Assembly (NCBI GenBank): GCA_023141985.1
Contig: JAGLKH010000146.1
Span: forward strand, 1-5,250
Length of the DNA: 5,250 bases
Source: Flavobacteriaceae bacterium
GTDB taxonomy: Bacteria; Bacteroidota; Bacteroidia; Flavobacteriales; Flavobacteriaceae
Direction: 5' to 3'
The notes under the pieces are model-generated. The model did not search any database and was not told where the DNA came from. It saw only the letters and a list, made by a program, of their open reading frames with translations. Of this stretch, positions 1 to 5,250 are shown piece by piece (positions within the stretch are counted from its first letter, which is position 1; each line of letters starts with the position of its first letter). A program made the translations under genes and the position numbers.

Positions 1-324
1 AGATTTTTTAATTTTTATTTTAACCGGAACATAATAACAAATTTCTCGTCTGGATTTTCCTCGCGCTCTTATTTCAATATCCATTTTTTGCCACTCATCA
101 TTGTCATTTTTATAAGAAAGTGTTGTTTTTATATAGGTGCTATCATTTGTATTTTTCTTTAATTCTTTATTGGAGTAACTTAACTTTATAGGAAGTATAG
201 ATTGTTCTTTAAAGAGAAGAGATACGTTTTCTGAATCTACCGAATTGTTTAAATTCTGAGCAAATAAAAAAGATGTTGAGGTTAATTGAAAGAAAAGGAG
301 AACATATATTATTTGCTTATTCAT
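1..324 (-). CDS. Secreted protein of unknown function, N-terminal part (cut by window edge)
   Basis: An open frame runs from an ATG at 324 to the window edge with no stop in 108 codons, so the C-terminus is missing. Residues 1-22 look like a Sec signal peptide: MNK, then a hydrophobic core (IIYVLLFF), then SFLFA followed by QN, with likely cleavage after Ala22. The mature part is polar, rich in Asn, Lys and Ser. Around residues 86-107 it carries a basic cluster with one Cys and one Pro: R86-x-R88-G89-x-x-R92-R93-x-x-C96-x-x-x-P100-x-K102. From memory, this signature resembles an uncharacterised family of exported Bacteroidota proteins (RGxxRRxxC followed by Pro and Lys); I cannot name a Pfam entry. 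It is divergent from the bestrophin-like gene, and a TATATTTG box on the minus strand (351-344) lies 20 nt upstream of the ATG. That the gene is real is fairly sure; its function is unknown. Confidence 0.75.
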   Translation of the reverse strand, partial: MNKQIIYVLLFFQLTSTSFLFAQNLNNSVDSENVSLLFKEQSILPIKLSYSNKELKKNTNDSTYIKTTLSYKNDNDEWQKMDIEIRARGKSRREICYYVPVKIKIKKS

Positions 325-371
325 AATATTGTTTCTATATTAACAAATATAGTATATTTACATTACAAACT
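325..371. promoter_or_regulatory. Divergent promoter region with back-to-back -7-like boxes
   Basis: This 47-bp AT-rich gap separates the start codons of two divergent genes. Positions 345-359 form a perfect palindrome, AAATATA-G-TATATTT. On the minus strand, 351-344 reads TATATTTG, a full match to the Bacteroidota -7 consensus TAnnTTTG. On the plus strand, 353-360 reads TATATTTA, matching at all but the last base. A TTG at 329-331 could be the -33 element of the plus-strand promoter (21 nt spacer). The best minus-strand -33 candidate, TTTG at 369-366, is only 14 nt away and therefore weak. If both boxes are used, the two promoters share DNA and cannot be occupied together. The implied leaders are very short, about 5-15 nt. 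The motifs are seen in the sequence; their use is inferred, and AT-rich DNA yields such boxes by chance. Confidence 0.4.
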
Positions 372-1109
372 ATGAATAAATACCTTGCAATAATTAACCT
401 CAGAACACTAATTGCTATTGTAATTGCAATTATAACGCCTGTAATTGCCTTTTACTACAATATAAATTATAATATTGATTTAACTCTTATAAGCATCGCA
501 ATTGTATTCCCTTTAGTATTTACTATTCGCAGTTCATTTAGACGAAGAGAAAAAGCATTAGAGCATTTAAGCCAGTTTAGAGGTGCCATTAAAACCATAG
601 ATTATCTTTTCTTGACTACAACTGGTTTACCTGATGAAAAGAAAAATGAAATATCTGAGATTTTAGTTGAAATTAGTGAAAAAGTAATTGAACATTTAAA
701 AGATAGCGATTATAACACAAAAGATCTTGATGAAGTTATAAATAAAGTATATCTATTTCTTTTAGAAAATAATGAGAGCTGGCCTAAAAGTTTAAAGGAT
801 AGAATTATTCGTTTCATGAATGATTTACATGAAGCTGTCGATAATTTACACGCTATACACACGCATAGGACACCTATTAGTTTAAAGGCCTATTGTCTAA
901 TATTTATTTATATTTTCCCTCTTATTTATACGCCAACAATTATCAACAAGATAGGAGCTGATACTACAATTTGGATTACTTATTTTGTTGTTATTTTAAG
1001 TGAGTTTATCTTAATTTCACTTTATAATATTCAGGATCATATGGAGTATCCTTTTGACCAGGATGGTTTGGATGATATAAATTTGATTGTTTTTAAAAAA
1101 AATAGATAA
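372..1109 (+). CDS. Small bestrophin-like integral membrane protein
   Basis: This 245-residue protein has a membrane-cytoplasm-membrane layout. There are two hydrophobic helices at about 11-29 and 35-53, then a long charged segment (54-165), then two more helices at about 172-189 and 199-219. It resembles bestrophin-type (UPF0187) anion channels in three places: the basic stretch after helix 2 (FRRREKALEHLSQFRGA), an RTPISLKAY motif at 166-174 just before helix 3 (bestrophins have RTPxPxxY), and an acidic C-terminal motif EYPFDQDGLDDI at 225-236 (bestrophins have NPF, then an acidic stretch). At about 245 residues it is shorter than usual bacterial bestrophins (near 280-300). If it is a true homologue, it would pass anions across the inner membrane. 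It is a single gene, convergent with the THUMP-like methyltransferase. The ATG at 372 is the only sensible start and has no Shine-Dalgarno sequence. A DUF4239-type relative is the main alternative. Confidence 0.6.
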   Translation: MNKYLAIINLRTLIAIVIAIITPVIAFYYNINYNIDLTLISIAIVFPLVFTIRSSFRRREKALEHLSQFRGAIKTIDYLFLTTTGLPDEKKNEISEILVEISEKVIEHLKDSDYNTKDLDEVINKVYLFLLENNESWPKSLKDRIIRFMNDLHEAVDNLHAIHTHRTPISLKAYCLIFIYIFPLIYTPTIINKIGADTTIWITYFVVILSEFILISLYNIQDHMEYPFDQDGLDDINLIVFKKNR

Positions 1110-1130
1110 TTATTATTAAATAACCTATTT
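1100..1130. terminator. Weak AT-rich hairpin between convergent genes
   Basis: The convergent genes stop 19 bp apart. AAATAG (1100-1105) can pair with CTATTT (1125-1130), and inside it TTATT (1110-1114) pairs with AATAA (1119-1123) around a 4-nt loop. On the minus strand the outer stem runs into a tract of eight T (1102-1095), the right arrangement for ending the long minus-strand unit. The stem has one G-C pair, so it would be unstable. It is a candidate only. Confidence 0.3.
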
Positions 1131-2310
1131 ACATTTTAGTTGTAATAATTACAAGCTTCTCATTATTTAAATTTGTAGTAAAAAACACATATAAATCCCC
1201 GCCATCTTTAATGTTGAATTTATTTTTAAGCTGATTTACAGTTTCAGGAAAATTCCTAACAGTTACATTAGCCTTTTTTGAACCCAATGCTTTGCGGATA
1301 GCTTTCTTATTATAAGGCAATACGTCAAAAATTTTAAAACAGCGCCCAGGGAAATCAATGTACTCTGCTGATGTATATAAATGCGAATGTATTTGTAGCT
1401 TATCAATCTTAAGCTTATATGAAATAATTTTAAATGCTCCGGATTTTAAAATTGCAGAATTAGGTTCATACAAATAGGTGAGAGGCAAACTGTATTTTAC
1501 TTCTGCATTAGTTTCATCTTCTAAATTGAAATTGAAATGTTCTTTCTTTCCGTTTTTAATATTTACTGTTACTATAGAGATTATGCCTTTAAAATCTTTT
1601 TCTAAAATCCATAGCAATTCTTTTACTTCATTATTTATGGCTACAACATGTATGGCCTTTACATTTTTTAATTCGTCAATACCTATAGAAATATCTAACA
1701 ATGGAGACGTTTTAATAAGGATATTTTTTGTGTGCTGAAAGTGCAATTCTATATGTTCAGGAATATTTGGTAAGCAATCTTTTAAAAAGAAGACCTTACC
1801 TTTAACACTATGCCTTCGTGATGGATCTGCATAAATCCAATCAAATTTTTTTGATGTGCTTTTTAGATATTCTATACCATCAATATTAAGTGTATTTATA
1901 TTTTGAATATTCAGTTGCTTGTTGTTGTGATTTGCAATTTGTGATAATTCATTATCGATTTCACAATGTATAACATCTTTAAAATGCTTTGCAAAATAAT
2001 AACAGTCAACCCCAAAACCTCCAGTAAGGTCTACAATGGATTTTCCACTTATTAATTTAGATTTATATTGTGCTGTAATTTCGGAAGACGTTTGCTCAAT
2101 ATTAAGTTTATTCGGGTAGTAAACATTGTTGGCATTAAACCAAATTGGAAGTTTTCTTTTACACTTTTTTTTTGCCTCAATTTGCTCAATGACTTCACGA
2201 GTTTCAACACCTTCAAAAGTGATTCCCTTTAGTAATAACGAAGTGATATCAGAGTTTAAATTAGAATTTATAAACTCCTGAATTACAGTATTTAAAATTA
2301 CTTTATTCAA
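1129..2310 (-). CDS. THUMP-like domain class I SAM-dependent methyltransferase (PG_1098-like)
   Basis: This 393-residue protein has the architecture of the Bacteroidota family represented by Porphyromonas gingivalis PG_1098. An N-terminal helical region (1-85) is followed by a Rossmann methyltransferase core: SAM-binding motif I VDLTGGFGVD at 93-102, an acidic CEIDNE at 116-121 after strand 2, and motif IV DPSRR at 162-166. Next come a ferredoxin-like segment with YLYEPNSAILKSGAF (279-293) and a C-terminal THUMP-like domain (about 318-392: FPGRCFKIFDVLPYNKKAIR, then NVTVRNFP). The fold and the DPxR motif suggest RNA methylation, but I know of no proven substrate. The start codon is TTG at 2310. 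No in-frame ATG exists upstream before a stop at 2343-2341, and the only internal Met is the last residue. The resulting N-terminus (MNKVILNTVIQEFI) fits the family as I remember it. It begins 7 nt after the AI-2E stop, so it is probably cotranscribed. Confidence 0.88.
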   Translation of the reverse strand: MNKVILNTVIQEFINSNLNSDITSLLLKGITFEGVETREVIEQIEAKKKCKRKLPIWFNANNVYYPNKLNIEQTSSEITAQYKSKLISGKSIVDLTGGFGVDCYYFAKHFKDVIHCEIDNELSQIANHNNKQLNIQNINTLNIDGIEYLKSTSKKFDWIYADPSRRHSVKGKVFFLKDCLPNIPEHIELHFQHTKNILIKTSPLLDISIGIDELKNVKAIHVVAINNEVKELLWILEKDFKGIISIVTVNIKNGKKEHFNFNLEDETNAEVKYSLPLTYLYEPNSAILKSGAFKIISYKLKIDKLQIHSHLYTSAEYIDFPGRCFKIFDVLPYNKKAIRKALGSKKANVTVRNFPETVNQLKNKFNIKDGGDLYVFFTTNLNNEKLVIITTKM

Positions 2311-2317
2311 ACTAAAA

Positions 2318-3409
2318 CTATATGTCCTTAGTGAGCTGTTTTACGATCTTATTTTCGGATAAAAATTCTTTTAAAACCACTTTAATTGCAGTGTATGTTG
2401 GGATTGCAACAATTAAACCAATTACTCCAAAAAGAATACCAGCAATAAGGATTACTAAAAAGATTTCTAAAGGATGTGCTTTTGTGGCTTTTGAAAAAAT
2501 TTGAGGCTGACTAAAGAAATTATCTACGAGCTGACCAAAAACAAACCCTATCATTACATATATGGTTTTGGGTAATATAACATCACTAAAACTCGCATCA
2601 ATATTGCTTGTCATTGTTAAAATAAGCATCAAAATTCCTCCGATAAGTGGACCAACATAAGGGACAAGATTGAGTAAGGCACATAAAAAAGCGATAACTA
2701 TTGCATTTTTAATTCCGAAAACTAAAAGCACAATGGTGTAAATAACAAATAATATTAGGATTTGAAATATTAAACCAATAAAATATCGAGATAACAAATT
2801 CTTAATTTTATCAAACGATTTTTTTGACCTTGTTTCTTCACTATCAGGAACTAAAATTAATATGCCTTGTTCGAGTAGGTGGCTGTCTTTAAGCAAAAAG
2901 AAAGCAATAAATAATACTGAAAATAAGCCAATGCTAAAGCTACCAAAACCACTTATAACCGAATTTAAAAAATTTGGAATTATAGAATAATCTAATTTAG
3001 AGAGCAAATTAGAATCTTTGAAAGATTGCTCTACATCTAAATTATTAATAGCAAAATATTCTGACACTTGATAATATAAGTTTTCAATATTACCTTGTAA
3101 CTCTTCAATATTCAATAAGGATAAATTTCGGCCTTGTTCGATTATTAAAGGAATAAACATAAGTACAAGACCAACAAAAAGGCCAATTAAAATAAGCATT
3201 GTAATTATAACAGCAAAAGTATTCTTAAATTTTAGTTTCGATTTTAAAATGCCTACAATTGGCCGTCCTATTAAAGAAAGTACTGCAGCAATTGCTATAT
3301 AAACAAGAACGGATTGTATTTTATATAGGAAAAAAAAAAGCAAAAAAATACCAACCACAATGGCAAGTGCTTTTAAAATTCCATTGGTTATGCTGTTAGA
3401 ATTATTCAT
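2318..3409 (-). CDS. AI-2E/PerM family membrane transporter
   Basis: From the chosen start this is a 363-residue polytopic membrane protein of the AI-2E transporter family (PF01594, YdiK/PerM/TqsA type). Hydrophobic segments lie near residues 14-31, 33-48, 65-88, 153-173, 209-231, 235-266, 281-298 and 315-340. A soluble part (about 90-150) sits between the third and fourth, as usual in the family. Family hallmarks are NLVPYVGPLIGG at 247-258, HPL at 312-314 and the closing GVIGLIVAIP at 328-337. Members export varied small molecules or ions, and the substrate cannot be read from the sequence; a role in AI-2 export should not be assumed. An ATG at 3424 would add five residues (MYIYY), but a good promoter -7 box overlaps those codons, so the ATG at 3409 is preferred. 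A run of ten T (3339-3330) lies in the first helix. It is probably cotranscribed with the THUMP-like gene downstream. Confidence 0.9.
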   Translation of the reverse strand: MNNSNSITNGILKALAIVVGIFLLFFFLYKIQSVLVYIAIAAVLSLIGRPIVGILKSKLKFKNTFAVIITMLILIGLFVGLVLMFIPLIIEQGRNLSLLNIEELQGNIENLYYQVSEYFAINNLDVEQSFKDSNLLSKLDYSIIPNFLNSVISGFGSFSIGLFSVLFIAFFLLKDSHLLEQGILILVPDSEETRSKKSFDKIKNLLSRYFIGLIFQILILFVIYTIVLLVFGIKNAIVIAFLCALLNLVPYVGPLIGGILMLILTMTSNIDASFSDVILPKTIYVMIGFVFGQLVDNFFSQPQIFSKATKAHPLEIFLVILIAGILFGVIGLIVAIPTYTAIKVVLKEFLSENKIVKQLTKDI

Positions 3410-3413
3410 GTAG

Positions 3414-3444
3414 TAAATATACATATTGAAGTTGGAGGCACAAA
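3414..3444 (-). promoter_or_regulatory. Candidate Bacteroidota-type promoter for the AI-2E/THUMP-like unit
   Basis: On the minus strand TTTG (3444-3441) is followed after exactly 19 nt by TATATTTA (3421-3414). This fits the Bacteroidota housekeeping consensus of TTTG, a spacer near 19 nt, and TAnnTTTG, missing only the final G. Transcription would begin about 5 nt further on, at or next to the ATG at 3409. That implies a nearly leaderless message and excludes the in-frame ATG at 3424. It is the best-spaced promoter candidate in the window. Confidence 0.5.
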
Positions 3445-3468
3445 GACTGAAGTAATCTTTTTAAAGTC

Positions 3469-3496
3469 ACTGCCAGGAGTTTTACGACGTGGCAGT
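3469..3496. repeat. GC-richer inverted repeat between trmH-type gene and AI-2E gene
   Basis: ACTGCCA (3469-3475) and TGGCAGT (3490-3496) are perfect inverted repeats around a 14-nt loop. AAG (3464-3466) can also pair with CTT (3497-3499) if a 2-nt bulge is allowed. The element stands out from its AT-rich surroundings. It lies about 55 bp past the stop of the TrmH-type gene and about 25 bp upstream of the candidate AI-2E promoter. Neither strand shows a clear T-tract right after the stem, so it is not a textbook intrinsic terminator. It could be a terminator of another kind, an operator upstream of the promoter, or a dispersed repeat. Confidence 0.5.
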
Positions 3497-3551
3497 CTTA
3501 TAATAATTATCTATGATTCATGTGATTGCTTCATTACACTTTCAATGGTAA

Positions 3552-4052
3552 TTATATAAGCTGCTTTGTGATTTCATATAAAGCAATATTTGTAGCTTGT
3601 GCCACATTCATACTGCTATTTTGTCCAAACATATTGATGTGTATTATATCATCTGAAAGATTCAAAAGGTCTTTTGAAACTCCAAAATTCTCATCGCCAA
3701 CAATGAGTGCTATAGGTTTTTCTTTGGAAAACTGAAATGTATGAATAGGAGAACTTTTACTTGTAATTTCAAGTGATATGATCCAGCATCCTTCATTTTT
3801 AACTTGCTCTACAACTTCTGAAGCAGAATTGGAAACTTTAAATCTTACAACTTTTTCAGTCGCTCTCGAGGTTTTAGTTATTTTTCGTCCAAGAGGAATT
3901 TGTTTACCACAAAATATTATTTCTTTAACTCCAAATGCATCAGCAATTCTAAACAAACTACCAATATTTGAAGCATTAGTAACATTCTCGCAAACCAAAG
4001 TTATTGGAAAGTTTTGTTCTGTAAAGTTAGTATTGTAATGGTTGAGTTGCAT
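3552..4052 (-). CDS. TrmH/SpoU family RNA 2'-O-methyltransferase
   Basis: This 166-residue protein is a single SPOUT (trefoil-knot) domain that transfers a methyl group from SAM to a ribose 2'-OH in tRNA or rRNA. The three family motifs are visible. Motif 1 is NASNIGSLFRIADAFGV (26-42), with the conserved Asn and the catalytic-type Arg35. Motif 2 is LIVGDENFGV (116-125), with Glu121. Motif 3 is INMFGQNSSMNVAQATNIAL (139-158), where SMNV replaces the common SLNV. It lacks the N-terminal L30e-like substrate domain of RlmB, and its length is close to the minimal TrmL type, though that alone does not show the same target. It lies 53 bp after the DUF4159 gene with no clear promoter in between, so it may belong to the rsmE unit. 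The ATG at 4052 has no Shine-Dalgarno sequence. The family is certain; the target nucleotide is not. Confidence 0.9.
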   Translation of the reverse strand: MQLNHYNTNFTEQNFPITLVCENVTNASNIGSLFRIADAFGVKEIIFCGKQIPLGRKITKTSRATEKVVRFKVSNSASEVVEQVKNEGCWIISLEITSKSSPIHTFQFSKEKPIALIVGDENFGVSKDLLNLSDDIIHINMFGQNSSMNVAQATNIALYEITKQLI

Positions 4053-4105
4053 ATTTTATATGTTGAGAGATTCTTTGTTTAGTAAAAATTAATAACGAAC
4101 AATCA

Positions 4106-4756
4106 TTAATTCTCAAAAGCATATTTAACAATATTAGCTCCCATTTTTAATGCTCTTAGTCTAACTTCTTCAGGATCGTTATGCACTTCCGGATCTTCCC
4201 AGCCATCACCTAAATCGCTTTCGAAGGTAAACAGTAAAACTAATCTGCCTTCATAAAAAATACCAAGAGCTTGTGGACGTTTGCCATCATGCTCATGAAT
4301 TTTTGGTAAACCTTTTGGAAATTTATAAGCGATATTAAATATCTGATGGTTCTTTGGGAGTTCAATTAAATCTTTATCAGGAAAAATTTTCTTTAATTCC
4401 TTGGTAATGTATGGCTGCATTCCATAGTTATCATCGATATGTAAGAAGCCCCCGGATATTAAATAGCTGCGTAAATTCTCTGTGTCGGTATCATTAAAAA
4501 AAACATTACCATGCCCTGTCATGTGTAACAATGGAAACTGAAAAATATCTGTACTGCCTACTTCAACCGTTTGCGGTATGCTATTAATTTTAGTATTAAT
4601 GTTAGTATTACAAAATTTAATAAGATTTGGTAACGCTGTTGGATTGCTATACCAATCGCCACCTCCTTTGTATTTTAAAATAGCGATCTCTTGTGAGAAC
4701 GAGAAAAATGATAAAAGACAAATGATAAAAAACAGAAAAAATTTCATTTTATTCAT
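4106..4756 (-). CDS. Secreted DUF4159 domain protein
   Basis: This is a stand-alone DUF4159 (PF13709) protein of 216 residues from the chosen start. Residues 1-22 form a signal peptide (MNKMKFF, a Phe/Leu/Ile core, then SFSQ), so it is probably exported to the periplasm. Highly conserved family motifs follow: KYKGGGDWY at 28-36, TGHGNV at 80-85, GGFLHIDDNYG at 102-112, GLPKIHEHDGK at 149-159 and ESDLGDGWEDPEVHND at 179-194. The many conserved Gly, His, Asp and Glu residues suggest an enzyme or ligand-binding fold, and I recall the family as related to class I glutamine amidotransferase-like folds. No function is established. Possible starts are GTG 4771, ATG 4756 and ATG 4747. The ATG at 4756 overlaps the rsmE stop by 8 nt and gives a good signal peptide; 4747 is nearly as good. 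The overlap implies translational coupling with rsmE. Confidence 0.88.
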   Translation of the reverse strand: MNKMKFFLFFIICLLSFFSFSQEIAILKYKGGGDWYSNPTALPNLIKFCNTNINTKINSIPQTVEVGSTDIFQFPLLHMTGHGNVFFNDTDTENLRSYLISGGFLHIDDNYGMQPYITKELKKIFPDKDLIELPKNHQIFNIAYKFPKGLPKIHEHDGKRPQALGIFYEGRLVLLFTFESDLGDGWEDPEVHNDPEEVRLRALKMGANIVKYAFEN

Positions 4757-5250
4757 TAGCATAAGTAACACTATAACAAGCTACAATTGCAGCAGTTTCG
4801 GTTCGTAATCTGGTTTCTCCCAAAGTTACAGGAATAAATTTATTTTGAATAGCCATTTCAATTTCTTTAACAGAAAAATCACCTTCTGGCCCAATTAAAA
4901 TGGTAACGTCCTGTTTGGGCTGTAATACCTGCTTTAAAGATTTCTTGTCGGATGCTTCACAATGTGCAATAAACATTTGTCCTTTGAAATCTTGTTTAAT
5001 AAAGTCTTTAAAATGGATAGCATCATTCAATCTTGGTAAATAATATTGTAGTGACTGTTTCATGGCAGATTGTATTTTCTTTTCAAAACGTTCTTGCTTA
5101 ATAATTTTACGTTCACTTTGCTCACAAATAATAGGAGTAATGCTTTCTATACCGATTTCGGTAGCTTTTTCTAAAAACCACTCATAGCGATCGTTCATTT
5201 TTGTTGGCGCAACTGCCAAATGTAAATTGTAGTTTCGTTTGGGCTGTACT
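4749..5250 (-). CDS. rsmE: 16S rRNA (uracil(1498)-N(3))-methyltransferase RsmE, C-terminal part (cut by window edge)
   Basis: This is the C-terminal 166 residues of RsmE, the SPOUT enzyme that makes m3U1498 in 16S rRNA of the small ribosomal subunit. The frame stays open to the right edge (VQPKRNYNLHLAVAPTK), so the gene begins outside the window and the N-terminal PUA-like domain is mostly missing. A TTG at 5219 codes an internal Leu within LHLAVAPTK and is not a start. Diagnostic motifs are NDRYEWFLEKATEIGI, CEQSERK, SAMKQSLQYYLP, the SAM-site ILIGPEGDFS and the knot motif LGETRLRTETAAIVAC. The stop (TAA, 4751-4749) lies inside the beginning of the DUF4159 gene. Assignment is firm because both the NDR-EKATE-G block and the IGPEG/RLRTETA block are typical of RsmE. 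Confidence 0.95.
   Translation of the reverse strand, partial: VQPKRNYNLHLAVAPTKMNDRYEWFLEKATEIGIESITPIICEQSERKIIKQERFEKKIQSAMKQSLQYYLPRLNDAIHFKDFIKQDFKGQMFIAHCEASDKKSLKQVLQPKQDVTILIGPEGDFSVKEIEMAIQNKFIPVTLGETRLRTETAAIVACYSVTYANE

Noticed and set aside
1478..1738. Plus-strand open frame of 86 codons
   Set aside because: It lies opposite the THUMP-like methyltransferase, has no family resemblance, and the minus-strand frame has clear motifs.
2322..2504. Plus-strand open frame of 60 codons
   Set aside because: It lies opposite the conserved C-terminal part of the AI-2E protein; no independent support.
3469..3500. Sigma-54 type promoter suggested by TGGCA in the inverted repeat
   Set aside because: The TGGCA is not followed at the right distance by a TTGC-type -12 element on either strand.
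3425..3551. Small RNA or small gene in the 127-bp gap
   Set aside because: No convincing short reading frame or tRNA-like fold; only the inverted repeat and the promoter candidate are supported.
3526..4038. Two plus-strand open frames (3526-3735 and 3778-4038)
   Set aside because: Both are mirror frames of the TrmH-type gene, whose three SPOUT motifs prove the minus-strand reading.
4769..4771. GTG as the start of the DUF4159 protein
   Set aside because: It would overlap rsmE by 23 nt and add MLLML before a signal peptide that already begins well at ATG 4756 or 4747.
4578..4808. Plus-strand open frame of 76 codons
   Set aside because: It lies opposite the DUF4159 signal peptide and the end of rsmE, and has no recognisable motif.
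5217..5219. TTG as the start of rsmE
   Set aside because: The frame continues upstream with typical RsmE sequence (NYNLHLAVAPTK), so this is an internal Leu codon in a gene cut by the window edge.
1..5250. Mobile element, defence system or CRISPR array
   Set aside because: No transposase, integrase, direct repeats, spacer-repeat pattern or defence-type protein domain is visible; the content looks like core genome.

Overview
This is a very AT-rich window with short intergenic gaps, few Shine-Dalgarno sequences and promoter candidates of the Bacteroidota type (TTTG, about 19 nt, TAnnTTTG). Together with the protein families present (DUF4159, a PG_1098/THUMP-like methyltransferase, a short TrmH-type methyltransferase), this points to a member of the Flavobacteriia, probably Flavobacteriaceae. 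The genus cannot be fixed from this sequence. No tRNA, rRNA, CRISPR array, insertion sequence or phage gene was seen.

Layout. At the left edge (1-324, minus strand) lies the N-terminal part of a secreted protein of unknown function. It diverges across 47 bp from a plus-strand gene (372-1109) for a small bestrophin-like membrane protein. The gap holds an AT palindrome formed by two back-to-back -7-like boxes. The rest of the window is on the minus strand, read from right to left: rsmE (runs off the right edge), a secreted DUF4159 protein (overlaps the end of rsmE), a TrmH/SpoU RNA 2'-O-methyltransferase, an AI-2E/PerM family membrane protein, and a THUMP-like class I methyltransferase that starts with TTG. 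This last gene converges on the bestrophin-like gene across 19 bp, where there is a weak AT-rich hairpin.

Functional reading. The minus-strand cluster looks like core genome. It has three methyltransferases: RsmE on 16S rRNA, a TrmH-type enzyme probably on tRNA or rRNA, and a THUMP-like enzyme of unproven substrate. Two envelope proteins of unclear role (DUF4159 and AI-2E) are interleaved with them. There are probably at least two transcription units: rsmE-DUF4159, perhaps with trmH, and AI-2E-THUMP-like MTase. The second has the best promoter candidate in the window (3414-3444). A GC-richer inverted repeat (3469-3496) separates the two.

I see no defence, mobile or biosynthetic system here. 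The points most worth checking are the inverted repeat at 3469-3496, start-site questions in three genes, the uncharacterised secreted proteins, and the methyltransferase cluster of partly unknown targets.
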